32,025 nt of DNA from Candidatus Aenigmatarchaeota archaeon (GTDB taxonomy: Archaea; Aenigmatarchaeota; Aenigmatarchaeia; CG10238-14). How positions within the stretch are numbered: position 1 is the stretch's first letter; each line of letters begins with the position of its first letter. Shown here one piece after another: positions 1 through 8,826 of the stretch. A program made the translations under genes and the position numbers. The notes under the pieces are model-generated. The model saw only the letters and a list, made by a program, of their open reading frames with translations, was not told the DNA's origin and did not search any database. The stretch spans positions 1 to 32,025 of the forward strand of contig WJKS01000007.1 in the NCBI GenBank assembly GCA_014728985.1, written 5' to 3'.

Positions 1-2
1 AA

Positions 3-185
3 TATACACACTGTCCTGATGGACAAGAACATAATTGGACTAGAACTGGAGCGTATAAACCAGTTTCTGGGGCCCAAAGACTCATTAAACCCGAGATACG
101 TTGTATTCACTGTAGTAGAACTTTTTACGGGGAACCAGAGGAACGTAGGTATGGTCTTGGGTTAGATAGGAGAGTTGGTGATTAG
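3..185 (+). CDS. C-terminal part of a small zinc-binding-like protein (5' end outside window)
   Basis: Frame 3 is open from the window edge to TAG at 183-185: YTHCPDGQEHNWTRTGAYKPVSGAQRLIKPEIRCIHCSRTFYGEPEERRYGLGLDRRVGD; C-P-D-G and C-I-H-C pairs suggest a zinc ribbon. Confidence 0.5.
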   Translation, partial: YTHCPDGQEHNWTRTGAYKPVSGAQRLIKPEIRCIHCSRTFYGEPEERRYGLGLDRRVGD

Positions 186-234
186 AACTAAAAGAAGAAC
201 TTAAATTTCTTAGATTCAAAACAAAATTAATTAT

Positions 235-510
235 ATGCCAATTTACAGGGTCAGATGGTCCGAATTCCTAAACGAAAGTAATGTAGAAGCAAATACACCA
301 TACTTTCCATCCGAAAGAGGAAAAGAATATCCAAACCCAGAAGAGACAAGAAGATGCCTTAATTATTGGAGAAGGAGACATTATGCTGGACATCCCATAA
401 TACCACACTTAAGACTCCCAATGGAAAATCTAGTCCCTTTCATAGAGGTACAAAAAGATGATGAATGGGTTAAAGCACCAGTCACTTATCAGCCTAAACT
501 TTTCCCTTAA
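235..510 (+). CDS. hypothetical small protein
   Basis: 91-aa ORF, ATG start, A/T-rich TATA-like element (ttaaattt) ~30 nt upstream. Confidence 0.6.
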   Translation: MPIYRVRWSEFLNESNVEANTPYFPSERGKEYPNPEETRRCLNYWRRRHYAGHPIIPHLRLPMENLVPFIEVQKDDEWVKAPVTYQPKLFP

Positions 511-542
511 CTTTTATTTTCTCCTAATCCCAAGATTAAACC

Positions 543-1706
543 ATGACAATAGAACATGAAATCTCCGAAAGGTATTCCCGCTTACCCTCATCAAATTTCG
601 CAAAAATCCTAAAAATAGCAGTTGAGGATAAAGATGTCATCTCACTCGGGCCTGGAGAACCTGATTTCACAACCCCAGAACATATCCGAGACGCTGCAAT
701 AATGGCTATTGACAAAGGATTTACACATTATTCCCCACCAGGTGGAAGGACAGAAACTAAGGAGACAATAGCTAAAAAACTAAAGAAAGACAATAGAATT
801 AACGTCTCACCAGAGGAAATCATAGTCACATGTGGTTCTCAGGAGGCCTTATTCCTTGCCACACAAAGTTTAATCGACCCGGGAGAGAAGATGATAGTCC
901 CAAACCCTGGTTTTCTAGCTTTTATACCTATGGTTGAGACACTCACAGGAATCCCAGAACCAATTCCTCTAAGAGAAAAGAATGGGTTTGAATTTGACCC
1001 TGATGAACTTGAAAAACTAATCGACAGGAGGACAAGAGTAATACTGATCAATTCACCAAGTAACCCCACAGGAAGAATGTTAAAGAGAAAAACACTCGAA
1101 AAACTTGCAGATATAGCTATACAACATGACCTAGTCATATTCTCAGATGAAGCTTACGAAAAATTAACCTATGATAACCGAAAACATATCAGTATAGGTA
1201 GTCTAAACGGAATGAAAGATAGGGTTATAACATTCCAAAGTTTCTCCAAAAGCTATGCTATGCCAGGATTCAGGATAGGATATGCGGCAGGACCAAAAGA
1301 TATTATCCAGGCAATGACACGACTTCATATCTACACAACAGTCTGTGCACCAACACTGTCTCAATTAACAGCAATTGAAGCATTAACTGGAAATCAGTCC
1401 TGCGTGAAAGAAATGAGAACACAGTATAACAGGAGAAGAAAACTAATAATAAAACGACTTAAAGAAATACCAGATATTAACTGTCTTCAACCGGAAGGTG
1501 CTTTCTATGCCTTTCCAAATATTTCCAAATTAGGGTCATCTGTTGAAGTTGCCAACCTTTTCCTCAAAAAAGCCAAAGTTCTTGTTGTGCCCGGGACTGA
1601 GTTTGGCAAGTATGGTGAAGGTTATGTCAGAATGAGTTATGCAACCAGTTATGAAAAGATTGAGGAAGCTATGGATAGGATTGAAAAGGTTGTTAAAAAC
1701 AGATAG
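543..1706 (+). CDS. class I/II pyridoxal-phosphate aminotransferase (aspartate aminotransferase-like)
   Basis: SLGPGEPDFTTPEHI, NSPSNPTGR, SDEAYEKL, SFSKSYAMPGFRIGY motifs typical of fold-type I aminotransferases. Confidence 0.95.
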   Translation: MTIEHEISERYSRLPSSNFAKILKIAVEDKDVISLGPGEPDFTTPEHIRDAAIMAIDKGFTHYSPPGGRTETKETIAKKLKKDNRINVSPEEIIVTCGSQEALFLATQSLIDPGEKMIVPNPGFLAFIPMVETLTGIPEPIPLREKNGFEFDPDELEKLIDRRTRVILINSPSNPTGRMLKRKTLEKLADIAIQHDLVIFSDEAYEKLTYDNRKHISIGSLNGMKDRVITFQSFSKSYAMPGFRIGYAAGPKDIIQAMTRLHIYTTVCAPTLSQLTAIEALTGNQSCVKEMRTQYNRRRKLIIKRLKEIPDINCLQPEGAFYAFPNISKLGSSVEVANLFLKKAKVLVVPGTEFGKYGEGYVRMSYATSYEKIEEAMDRIEKVVKNR

Positions 1707-1738
1707 ATTTAAATATTTAACCCCTTCTTAGTAGTTAT

Positions 1739-2569
1739 ATGAGAATAGGTTTATCATTAAGTGGAGGGGCTTCTCCTGGTTATTTACAACACCTAGCATT
1801 ATATTGTGCTCTTGAGAATTTAGGTATAGAAGTGGAAGAAATCGCAGGTACAAGTGCAGGATCTATAGTAGCAGCACTTATCGCAGGAGGTGTCCCAGTC
1901 GAAGAAATATTGGAAAAAGTACCAGTAACAAAAGAAATTTATGCTCCATGAGTAGAATCTTCAAAGGGACCTTATCTGAGGGAGAACGGTCTTAGAAGAG
2001 CATTATCAGATCTAAATGGAATTACTTTTGGAAATACTAGAATACCTTTACAAATAACTGTAGTAGATGTTGGTGAAAGGGAACCAAACATGGGGACCTT
2101 AGCTAGAACACTTTACTCTATCGCAAGTGGTAGAAATGGTGTATATAAACCACATGTTTTGAACAGTGAAAATGCGAGTGATGTAGGTTTGATAGAAGCT
2201 GTGTTAGCATCAACCGCAATACCAGGAGTGTTCCCACCTGTGGAAATTGGTGGAAGATGGTATTATGATGGTGGGGTCCACGGACCGAATTCATCCCCGG
2301 TTGACTTATTAAAGGGGGAAAACAGAGTCGTTGAATCAGTATATACCTCTTCTGGAGGTCTTATGAGAGTTCTTGGAGGACGTAAAAATAGAGATTATGG
2401 GTACCATGAACCAGATGATCGTCTTGTTGAAAAGAATAATCATGTAGTTGTAAGAACTCATCCATCCCTCAGAAACAGACCTCCTCTTTTACTTAGAGGA
2501 AAAGGTGATGTAGATCTCGTTCGTTCAATGGCAGAAGATTATACTGAAGTACTTCAGGATGTATTTTGA
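1739..2569 (+). pseudogene. patatin-like phospholipase interrupted by a single in-frame TGA (1949-1951)
   Basis: ORFs 1739-1951 and 2090-2569 are in the same frame; read through one TGA they give a continuous patatin with LSLSGGASPGYLQH, GTSAGS nucleophile elbow and DGG motif. Confidence 0.8.
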
Positions 2570-2651
2570 TTATCTTATTTGACTAAATTCTAATAAAACT
2601 CAGTAAAGACTTAACAAAAACTAAAAGGTTAATTAAAAAAAGAAAAATCAA

Positions 2652-2966
2652 CTAACCAAATAGACTTGCTAATCCACCTGCGGCTTCTTCAGCCTTCTTT
2701 TCTTCATCTTCTTCGTCTTCTTCTTCCTTTTCTTCTTCTTTTGCTTCTGCTCCTCCACTTGCTGCTGGTGCTGCTGCTGTTGCGACTGGTACTGCTGCCT
2801 TGCTGACTACTTCTTCTATGTCAACTCCTTCCAGAGCAGCGATCATTGCTTTGATTTTTGCATCTTCCGCTTTTACTCCGGCCGCTTCTATTACTTTTTT
2901 AACGTTTTTTTCATCAATTTCCTTACCAGCTGAGTGTAGTAGCATTGCTGAATATATGTATTCCAT
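2652..2966 (-). CDS. rpl12: archaeal ribosomal protein L12/P1
   Basis: [30 protein letters not shown], acidic linker and terminal GGLASLFG. Confidence 0.97.
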   Translation of the reverse strand: MEYIYSAMLLHSAGKEIDEKNVKKVIEAAGVKAEDAKIKAMIAALEGVDIEEVVSKAAVPVATAAAPAASGGAEAKEEEKEEEDEEDEEKKAEEAAGGLASLFG

Positions 2967-2979
2967 TAACTACACCTCC

Positions 2980-3834
2980 TTAATCATTAAAACCTGAAAC
3001 TTGTTTTAGGTTTTGAGCATGAACTTTAGCTTTTCTTAAGATATCTTCAATAACACCTTTATCCAGTATGTTACATTCTACACCAAGATTCTTAGCCTGA
3101 TTAAAGGCTTTGTGAATCATTATCTTAACAGAATCCTTGGTAATATACCCTGTGTTAACTGAAAGATTAATAGCATGATTGTAAGCGGTCTGTAATTTAT
3201 CAAGGTAGTCTTGTACATCAACTGCGAGAACATCTTCGCTAAACACAGTCCCATCTTCCCAAGCAGCCAAAAGATCAATACTTATCTCCATGGGCTGAAT
3301 GTCAACTTTCTTGAGTATACTGGAAACGTCTGGATTTATCTCTTCGCCCTTTTTGACTACTTTAGTGTCTTTTCTAACGTGAATTCTTCCTTCCTGTACC
3401 ATTGCCGGGATTTTAGCCTTTTGGAAACTAGCTATTGCCGGGCCTGCGGGAACCATAGTAGGGCCTTCAGGTACAATTATATCCTTCGGGGCTATATCAC
3501 CTGGTTTTGCGTATGTTGGTGACCTGTTCTCGTCAAGTATTTTGTACAATTTGAACGGGTTCATGTTTGTAAGTATTAGAGCAGGTTTTTTAGGGTCTAA
3601 TTCCAGAAGTTCTTTCAGATTTTTCTTATCTTTTACACCATCAATAGCCCTTTCGATTACACATTTTTTTCTCATAAGTATTTCTACTTCTCCTCTGAGG
3701 TCTTTCCTCATGGACTGTAATTGTCTGGACGGAAGCTTGTAGAAATCTAATAGACCTATCACTGAGTATTTCTTAACCTTCTCGGTTAGTACTTTGGTTT
3801 GGTCTATTTTTTCCTGTCTTACCATTTTCACCAT
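2980..3834 (-). CDS. rplP0: ribosomal protein L10/P0 (stalk base)
   Basis: SVIGLLDFYKLPSRQLQSMRKDLRG...; position between L1 and L12; lacks the acidic C-terminal tail. Confidence 0.95.
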   Translation of the reverse strand: MVKMVRQEKIDQTKVLTEKVKKYSVIGLLDFYKLPSRQLQSMRKDLRGEVEILMRKKCVIERAIDGVKDKKNLKELLELDPKKPALILTNMNPFKLYKILDENRSPTYAKPGDIAPKDIIVPEGPTMVPAGPAIASFQKAKIPAMVQEGRIHVRKDTKVVKKGEEINPDVSSILKKVDIQPMEISIDLLAAWEDGTVFSEDVLAVDVQDYLDKLQTAYNHAINLSVNTGYITKDSVKIMIHKAFNQAKNLGVECNILDKGVIEDILRKAKVHAQNLKQVSGFND

Positions 3835-4445
3835 GCCTCGAGTTTGAGTGGTTTACTCATAGTTAATTTAAGATAAACGTTGGATATGTTATTTCTTCCC
3901 CTGGGTAGTTTTTTCTGGAGGAAATCTACTGCTTTTTTGATGTTTTCTCCTACATCCTTATCGTCCATATCTTCAGATCCGACCGGTAATTGAATCATTG
4001 GGTGTTTTTTTATTGAGATTCTGATTGCTTTTTGATAATCACCAATATTTTCCTTAAGATCTCCGACAACCGGGGTAGGCATTCTGTTAATAGGAGCCAA
4101 GTACCTACCTAAGTGTTTACCTACTACAGGCATAAGTTTTGGTTCTGAGAGGAATAATGATGTGCTTTTGATTAGTTCTTTTCTTTGTTTCTTATTCTTT
4201 GCGATTTTTTCTATGTCATTTCCAGAGACTATTCTGGCTTTTTCCATTTTTTTAACAGAATCTGAGAAAATTGTGATAGAAGGTGGTTTTCCAGGTATCT
4301 TTGGAAGGAATAGTAATTCATCAATCTGGTTCTCTGGTTTCTTGATATCCATGTCTTTAAAAGTGACTACCAAATCAAATCTTTGAGTGAAATTTCTCTT
4401 TTTTGAGGATTCTCTTAGTTTTTTAATTTCTTCGACTATTGTCAT
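3828..4445 (-). CDS. rpl1: ribosomal protein L1 (start placed at internal ATG 4445)
   Basis: FTQRFDLVVTFKDMDIKKPENQIDE and GKHLGRYLAPINRMPTPV; SD-like GGAGGGAG just upstream of ATG at 4445 favours this over the 4475 start. Confidence 0.95.
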   Translation of the reverse strand: MTIVEEIKKLRESSKKRNFTQRFDLVVTFKDMDIKKPENQIDELLFLPKIPGKPPSITIFSDSVKKMEKARIVSGNDIEKIAKNKKQRKELIKSTSLFLSEPKLMPVVGKHLGRYLAPINRMPTPVVGDLKENIGDYQKAIRISIKKHPMIQLPVGSEDMDDKDVGENIKKAVDFLQKKLPRGRNNISNVYLKLTMSKPLKLEAW

Positions 4446-4498
4446 ATTTCTCCCTCCTGCATTAAGCAGTACCAATGGGCTAGATTAGTTTAGTAGTT

Positions 4499-4511
4499 AA
4501 AATTTATAAAG
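4499..4511 (-). promoter_or_regulatory. TATA-like promoter element for the L1-L10-L12 operon
   Basis: minus-strand ctttataaatttt upstream of L1. Confidence 0.5.
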
Positions 4512-4598
4512 GTTGTTTTTCTCTAGAGAATGTTACTACTGTATAATAGAAATGTTTATATAGTAGAAAACCTTATAAGAGAATGTTAGGTGGAAAAT

Positions 4599-4886
4599 AT
4601 GACTGATTATGAACCAGGGCGTATAGATGTTGAAAAAACCATCAAGGATTCTGCTGATAGAAATAGGGGTAAATTTATACGAAGGAATAGGCCTGAATAT
4701 TCAGTTCAAAGAGATTTTATAGAATCCCCTGAGGAGGATTCCAATGGAACTAGAGGAGGAGGATGCTTAATAGGAATTGGAATTTCTTTATTAGGAGCTA
4801 GTGTTTTATACATCTTTGATCCAACTACCCAAAGAATGGTCGAGCAAGTCGTTGATCGATTGACCACTTACATCTCAAACTTCTAA
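4599..4886 (+). CDS. small membrane protein with one C-terminal TM segment
   Basis: SD-like aggtgg before ATG 4599; TM segment CLIGIGISLLGASVLYIF; upstream TATA gtttatatag. Confidence 0.6.
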   Translation: MTDYEPGRIDVEKTIKDSADRNRGKFIRRNRPEYSVQRDFIESPEEDSNGTRGGGCLIGIGISLLGASVLYIFDPTTQRMVEQVVDRLTTYISNF

Positions 4887-4945
4887 TAAGATCATTCTTA
4901 ACTAATAAAAGGGTTCCTAAAACTCAAAAAAAAGTCTTAGATTCA

Positions 4946-5368
4946 TTATTTTTTTTCATCTTTCAATTTCAAAAAAGCTTCTCCTAACATATTAAACTTA
5001 TCAGTAAACTTATTATCCATCTCCAGGATTTTTCTGACAACATCTCTGTAGGTTCTCTCATAATCCTTGGGTAGATTCTCCAGTCCATTGAACTTGGTTT
5101 CCAACTCATCGACCTTCTCACCTATTATCCATGTCGCTTTCCGGTAGTTTTCGAGGAGCATCTCCAACTCAAACATTTTCTTGAAGTATTTGTTTTCCTC
5201 TTCCACTAACTTACTGATCTTATTCTCGATCGGCTTAAAATTAACCTTTTCAAGATTCTCCATTATTTTTTGAGACCTTTTTCTCTCCAGAAAGTACAGA
5301 TAAGTAACTATTCCCAAGGCAACTAAAGGAATTGAAATCAGAATTACCAAAACTAAACCCTGAATCAT
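4946..5368 (-). CDS. N-terminal TM plus coiled-coil protein
   Basis: LVLVILISIPLVALGIVTYLYFLERKRS followed by long K/E/L-rich helical region. Confidence 0.65.
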   Translation of the reverse strand: MIQGLVLVILISIPLVALGIVTYLYFLERKRSQKIMENLEKVNFKPIENKISKLVEEENKYFKKMFELEMLLENYRKATWIIGEKVDELETKFNGLENLPKDYERTYRDVVRKILEMDNKFTDKFNMLGEAFLKLKDEKK

Positions 5369-5402
5369 ATTATCAACTTATTACTTAATAGTAAGTAAAA
5401 AC

Positions 5403-6137
5403 TTAAGAATCTAATATACACTTAACCTCTTTTTCCAAAAGACCAAAATGGTGGGCAATTTTATCTACACCCCAACCATAGGAATTGAGTTTAACGATCG
5501 CTTGCTGAAATTTAGGTCTCTGGGGAATCCAACTACCGGAAAGTTCTCTCTTAACCTTGAGAAGCTCTTTACTTGTTCTTAATTTTGGTATATTTTTGAC
5601 ATTTTTAACCAGATAATCATTTACTTGTTTTAAGCCAACCCACTCATACAGACATTCAGGGCAGGGAAATAATTCTACCGCATCAATAAGAAGACATAAA
5701 ATCTGTTCTGTTAGAAGGGAATGTTCCCGAAGACTGGTTCTAGTACTGTCTCTGACGTCGGAAGGAATTTCTTCCAATATCTGGTTCTTAGCGATGAAGT
5801 TCCTCATTTTATTTAAATCTGCCTTATTAGTCCAAAAATGACTCCTAAGTTCTCTATCGAACCTCCCCACCAGATACCGGTGGTACTTTCCCTGTGGGAT
5901 CACAAAATCCTCGGCATTCACTCTTTGAATCTCTGATGAGAACTGATCAGCATATTTTACCAGACAAAGATAGTCTTTGCCATTACCTCTTTTATGGAAT
6001 CTTTGCAAATAATCAATTATTACAGGATCAAAAATATTGCATTCTTTCAGGATTTTTACTATGATTTTCTGGTGATTCCTTCTATCAAAAACCTTTCCTA
6101 AGTCGTGCGTAAGGGCAACAAACCTGAGTTTCCTCAT
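5403..6137 (-). CDS. stand-alone HD-domain protein resembling the Cas10/Csm1 HD region
   Basis: ALTHDLGKVFDR, RFHKRG, LVKYADQFSSEIQR, SLREHSLLTEQI; HTH-like C-terminus GWGVDKIAHHFGLLEKEV; TATA-like element at ~6168-6180 favours start at ATG 6137. Confidence 0.6.
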   Translation of the reverse strand: MRKLRFVALTHDLGKVFDRRNHQKIIVKILKECNIFDPVIIDYLQRFHKRGNGKDYLCLVKYADQFSSEIQRVNAEDFVIPQGKYHRYLVGRFDRELRSHFWTNKADLNKMRNFIAKNQILEEIPSDVRDSTRTSLREHSLLTEQILCLLIDAVELFPCPECLYEWVGLKQVNDYLVKNVKNIPKLRTSKELLKVKRELSGSWIPQRPKFQQAIVKLNSYGWGVDKIAHHFGLLEKEVKCILDS

Positions 6138-6242
6138 TGTTATCAAATAATGTATATACAAAAGAGTTTATAAATAAAATTAGAGTAGGGTTGGAATGAA
6201 AAATAATGGAATTATAACAAGTAATTAACTATCAGAACGACT

Positions 6243-6905
6243 TTATTCCTCTTTTATCACAGAATCATACTTTCCTTCATCAATTTCCTTCAATACTTCC
6301 TTAGGATTTTTTCCCTCAACAGTAACTGGCATACTTACACAGGTAGCTACAACTTCTTTAACCGCACTTTTGAATGTTTTAGCAAGCAGAGATTCCCTTT
6401 TCATTTTCGCGACTCTCACACACTGTTCTAATTTCACATCAGCGACTATTTCCCTTTCTTTTTTCTTTTTCTTCTCTTTCTTTCCTTTACCCTTCTTTTT
6501 CTTCTTTTTACCTTCAGGTACCTCCTCCTCTTCAACTTCCTCTTCCCCTACTTTCTTTTTCTTCTTTTTCTTTCCTTCTTCAGGCTCCTCAGATTCCGCT
6601 AAAAAAGTATCCTCCTCTTCCTTCTTTTCGACTGCTATCTTCTTAACACCAAGTTCCTTCCTGAGCAACGAAGAAACAGGTGGAGTACCAATCTTGATTT
6701 TATAACTACGAGTTTTAGTATTAATTATCACTTTAACAGGAACTTCCATATTAGCATATTCTTTGGTCTTATCATTTATATCCTGAAAAAGTTGACCTAT
6801 GTTTACCTTCAAAGCGCCTAATCTTGGAGCAGTAGAAGGTCCAGGTTTGGCTTTTCCTCCTTCAACCAACAAATCCAATGTTTCCGTATTAGCCATGATC
6901 TTCAA
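6243..6905 (-). CDS. rpl11: ribosomal protein L11 with large charged insertion
   Basis: GGKAKPGPSTAPRLGALKVNIGQLFQDIN at N-term; KLEQCVRVAKMKRESLLAKTFKSAVKEVVATCVSMPVTVEGKNPKEV at C-term; likely true start is Met at residue 4. Confidence 0.95.
   Translation of the reverse strand: MKIMANTETLDLLVEGGKAKPGPSTAPRLGALKVNIGQLFQDINDKTKEYANMEVPVKVIINTKTRSYKIKIGTPPVSSLLRKELGVKKIAVEKKEEEDTFLAESEEPEEGKKKKKKKVGEEEVEEEEVPEGKKKKKKGKGKKEKKKKKEREIVADVKLEQCVRVAKMKRESLLAKTFKSAVKEVVATCVSMPVTVEGKNPKEVLKEIDEGKYDSVIKEE
6444..6635 (-). other. ~64-residue Lys/Glu low-complexity insertion within L11 C-terminal domain
   Basis: EEEDTFLAESEEPEEGKKKKKKKVGEEEVEEEEVPEGKKKKKKGKGKKEKKKKKERE separates the LGVKK helix end from KLEQCVRVAKMK. 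Confidence 0.85.
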
Positions 6906-6942
6906 CTCATATAATTAGTAAGAGTAAAGCTATTTAAGTTAA

Positions 6943-7380
6943 TTATTCGTTCTTCTTGACTACCTTTACAAGTCCGGCGTCTACAGTAACAGGTATAGGA
7001 ACGGTTACTTCTATTAACTCAATTGTAACTTCTCTCTTGACTTCATCATACCTTTTAACCTTACCTCTTTCACCCTTGAAAGGACCGCCTATAACCTCGA
7101 CTATATCTCCCTCATTAATTTCTATCTCGACCTTCTTTGGTTCTAAGAATCTTTTAATATCTTCAACAGGAACAGGCTTCCTTATTATACCCCTGGCGTG
7201 AGGAATCTCTTTTATTGCTGTTTCTATATCCCTCATATCCCCTTCTACAAAAACATAACCCCTGATCTCCTCAGGATGTACTAGCACCTTAATATCTAAA
7301 TCATTAATCTGAGCCTTACTGGCGATATTATCAACCACCAAATTTTCTCTTCCTATTATTGTTTTAACTGTATATATCAT
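6943..7380 (-). CDS. spt5: transcription elongation factor Spt5/NusG
   Basis: NGN domain plus KOW motif EGDIVEVIGGPFKGERGKVKRYDE. Confidence 0.95.
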   Translation of the reverse strand: MIYTVKTIIGRENLVVDNIASKAQINDLDIKVLVHPEEIRGYVFVEGDMRDIETAIKEIPHARGIIRKPVPVEDIKRFLEPKKVEIEINEGDIVEVIGGPFKGERGKVKRYDEVKREVTIELIEVTVPIPVTVDAGLVKVVKKNE

Positions 7381-7566
7381 CTAAGCACCAAAAATTGCCG
7401 AAACCATGTAAAATACAAAAGAAATAAATCCCATTACAAAAAAACCCATAAAACATATTCTGGATATCTTCTTTAGTTCATCCATAGTAGGTTTTCTTGC
7501 TAGAATAAGTACTCTCTTATATTTCTGTATTGTTTCTTTTAAATTGAATTTCAGGTTTATCTTCAC
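7381..7566 (-). CDS. secE: protein translocase SecE/Sec61-gamma
   Basis: 61-aa single-TM protein, RVLILARKPTMDELKKISRICFMGFFVMGFISF, next to Spt5 and L11. Confidence 0.9.
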   Translation of the reverse strand: MKINLKFNLKETIQKYKRVLILARKPTMDELKKISRICFMGFFVMGFISFVFYMVSAIFGA

Positions 7567-7633
7567 GAATACACCTAACTTACACTAATTATTTTTCAAT
7601 ATTAATAAATTAATAGAAAAGAAAATAAAAGGA

Positions 7634-8710
7634 TTATTCGACGAATTCTATTCCTAATTCCTCTTCAACGAATGTTTTCTTTGGCTGTAGGATTTTTTCC
7701 TGGATTATCTCTTCATCTCCCTTGACACCAGTCACTACAACTAGTACTCTTACTGTTTCAGCCAAGTCCTTATTTACCTGAGCTCCCCAGATTATCTTTG
7801 CCTCTTCGCTTAATCTTCCTGAAACTGCTTCAACAACCTGTTGTGCTTCACGGATTGTTATATCAGGTCCGCCTGTCACGTTGATTAAAGCACCATCTGC
7901 ACCTTCTATATCCAAAGATAGTAATGGGTTACTCAATGCTTTCTCAACTGCTTCTATTCCTCTGTTCTCTGTATCCGATTCTCCCATACCAATCATTGCT
8001 AGTCCGCCGTTCATCATAACTGATCTGACATCTGCCAAATCCAAGTTAATCAGACCTGGTTTTGTTATTAGTTCTGCTATTCCTTTAACTGAATTAACAA
8101 GAATCTCATCTGCGACCTTGAAAGCAGTTGCCAAAGAAACGTCAGGAACTATTTCAAGTAATTTATCATTTGGTATAATTATTATAGTATCTACAACCTT
8201 TCTTAACTTCTCTAACCCTTCTCTTGCATTTCTCATCCTTATTTTCCCTTCCATTGTAAATGGTAAGGTAACAATAGCAACGGTTAGAACACTTGACTTT
8301 TTCGCGGTTTCAGCTATTACAGGAGCAGAACCTGTTCCTGTACCACCACCCAAACCACATGTAATGAAAACCATATCAGAATCCTGAATTAACTTTTTGA
8401 TATCTTCTCTACTTTCCTTTGCTGCTTCTTCCCCTACTCTTGGGTCACCACCAGCACCTAAACCACTAGTAGTTTCTTTTCCAATAAGTAATTTCTTATC
8501 GGCGTCAGAGTAAAGCAAATCTTGGGCATCAGTATTCATTGCAATAACTTCAACACCCTCAACACCCACTTGCATCATTCTTGTTATGGTATTGTTTCCC
8601 GCACCACCTGAACCTACAATTTTTATATTAGCTTTACTTTTCTTTAGAAATTTTTGAAGTTCTTGGTCTATCTTAGATAATTTTTCAGTCTTTTTTCGTG
8701 GTACAGCCAT
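7634..8710 (-). CDS. ftsZ: cell division protein FtsZ
   Basis: GSGGAGNNTITRM, GLGGGTGTGSAPVIAE tubulin/FtsZ GTPase signature. Confidence 0.98.
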   Translation of the reverse strand: MAVPRKKTEKLSKIDQELQKFLKKSKANIKIVGSGGAGNNTITRMMQVGVEGVEVIAMNTDAQDLLYSDADKKLLIGKETTSGLGAGGDPRVGEEAAKESREDIKKLIQDSDMVFITCGLGGGTGTGSAPVIAETAKKSSVLTVAIVTLPFTMEGKIRMRNAREGLEKLRKVVDTIIIIPNDKLLEIVPDVSLATAFKVADEILVNSVKGIAELITKPGLINLDLADVRSVMMNGGLAMIGMGESDTENRGIEAVEKALSNPLLSLDIEGADGALINVTGGPDITIREAQQVVEAVSGRLSEEAKIIWGAQVNKDLAETVRVLVVVTGVKGDEEIIQEKILQPKKTFVEEELGIEFVE

Positions 8711-8826
8711 GATTATTTACCTCCTAACAGTTATTACAAACTATATCATTTAAGGGTAGTTAAATTTAAATCTCTTTTCTAAATTTTTTTATATCTAAGA
8801 GAAATTTTTTTCAGGTTAAAATTAAG

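Noticed and set aside
1949-1951. TGA as selenocysteine or reassigned codon
   Set aside because: TGA is used as a normal terminator in several nearby overlapping genes and no SECIS-like structure was evident; nonsense mutation or error is simpler, though not proven.
5403-6161. CRISPR-Cas locus around the HD protein
   Set aside because: No repeat array or other cas gene found by eye in the window.
6370-6705. Plus-strand ORF rich in Phe/Ser (111 aa)
   Set aside because: Antisense of the L11 poly-Lys/Glu insertion; open only because of low-complexity composition.
7881-8387. Plus-strand ORF (168 aa) antisense to FtsZ
   Set aside because: FtsZ frame is clearly the real gene.
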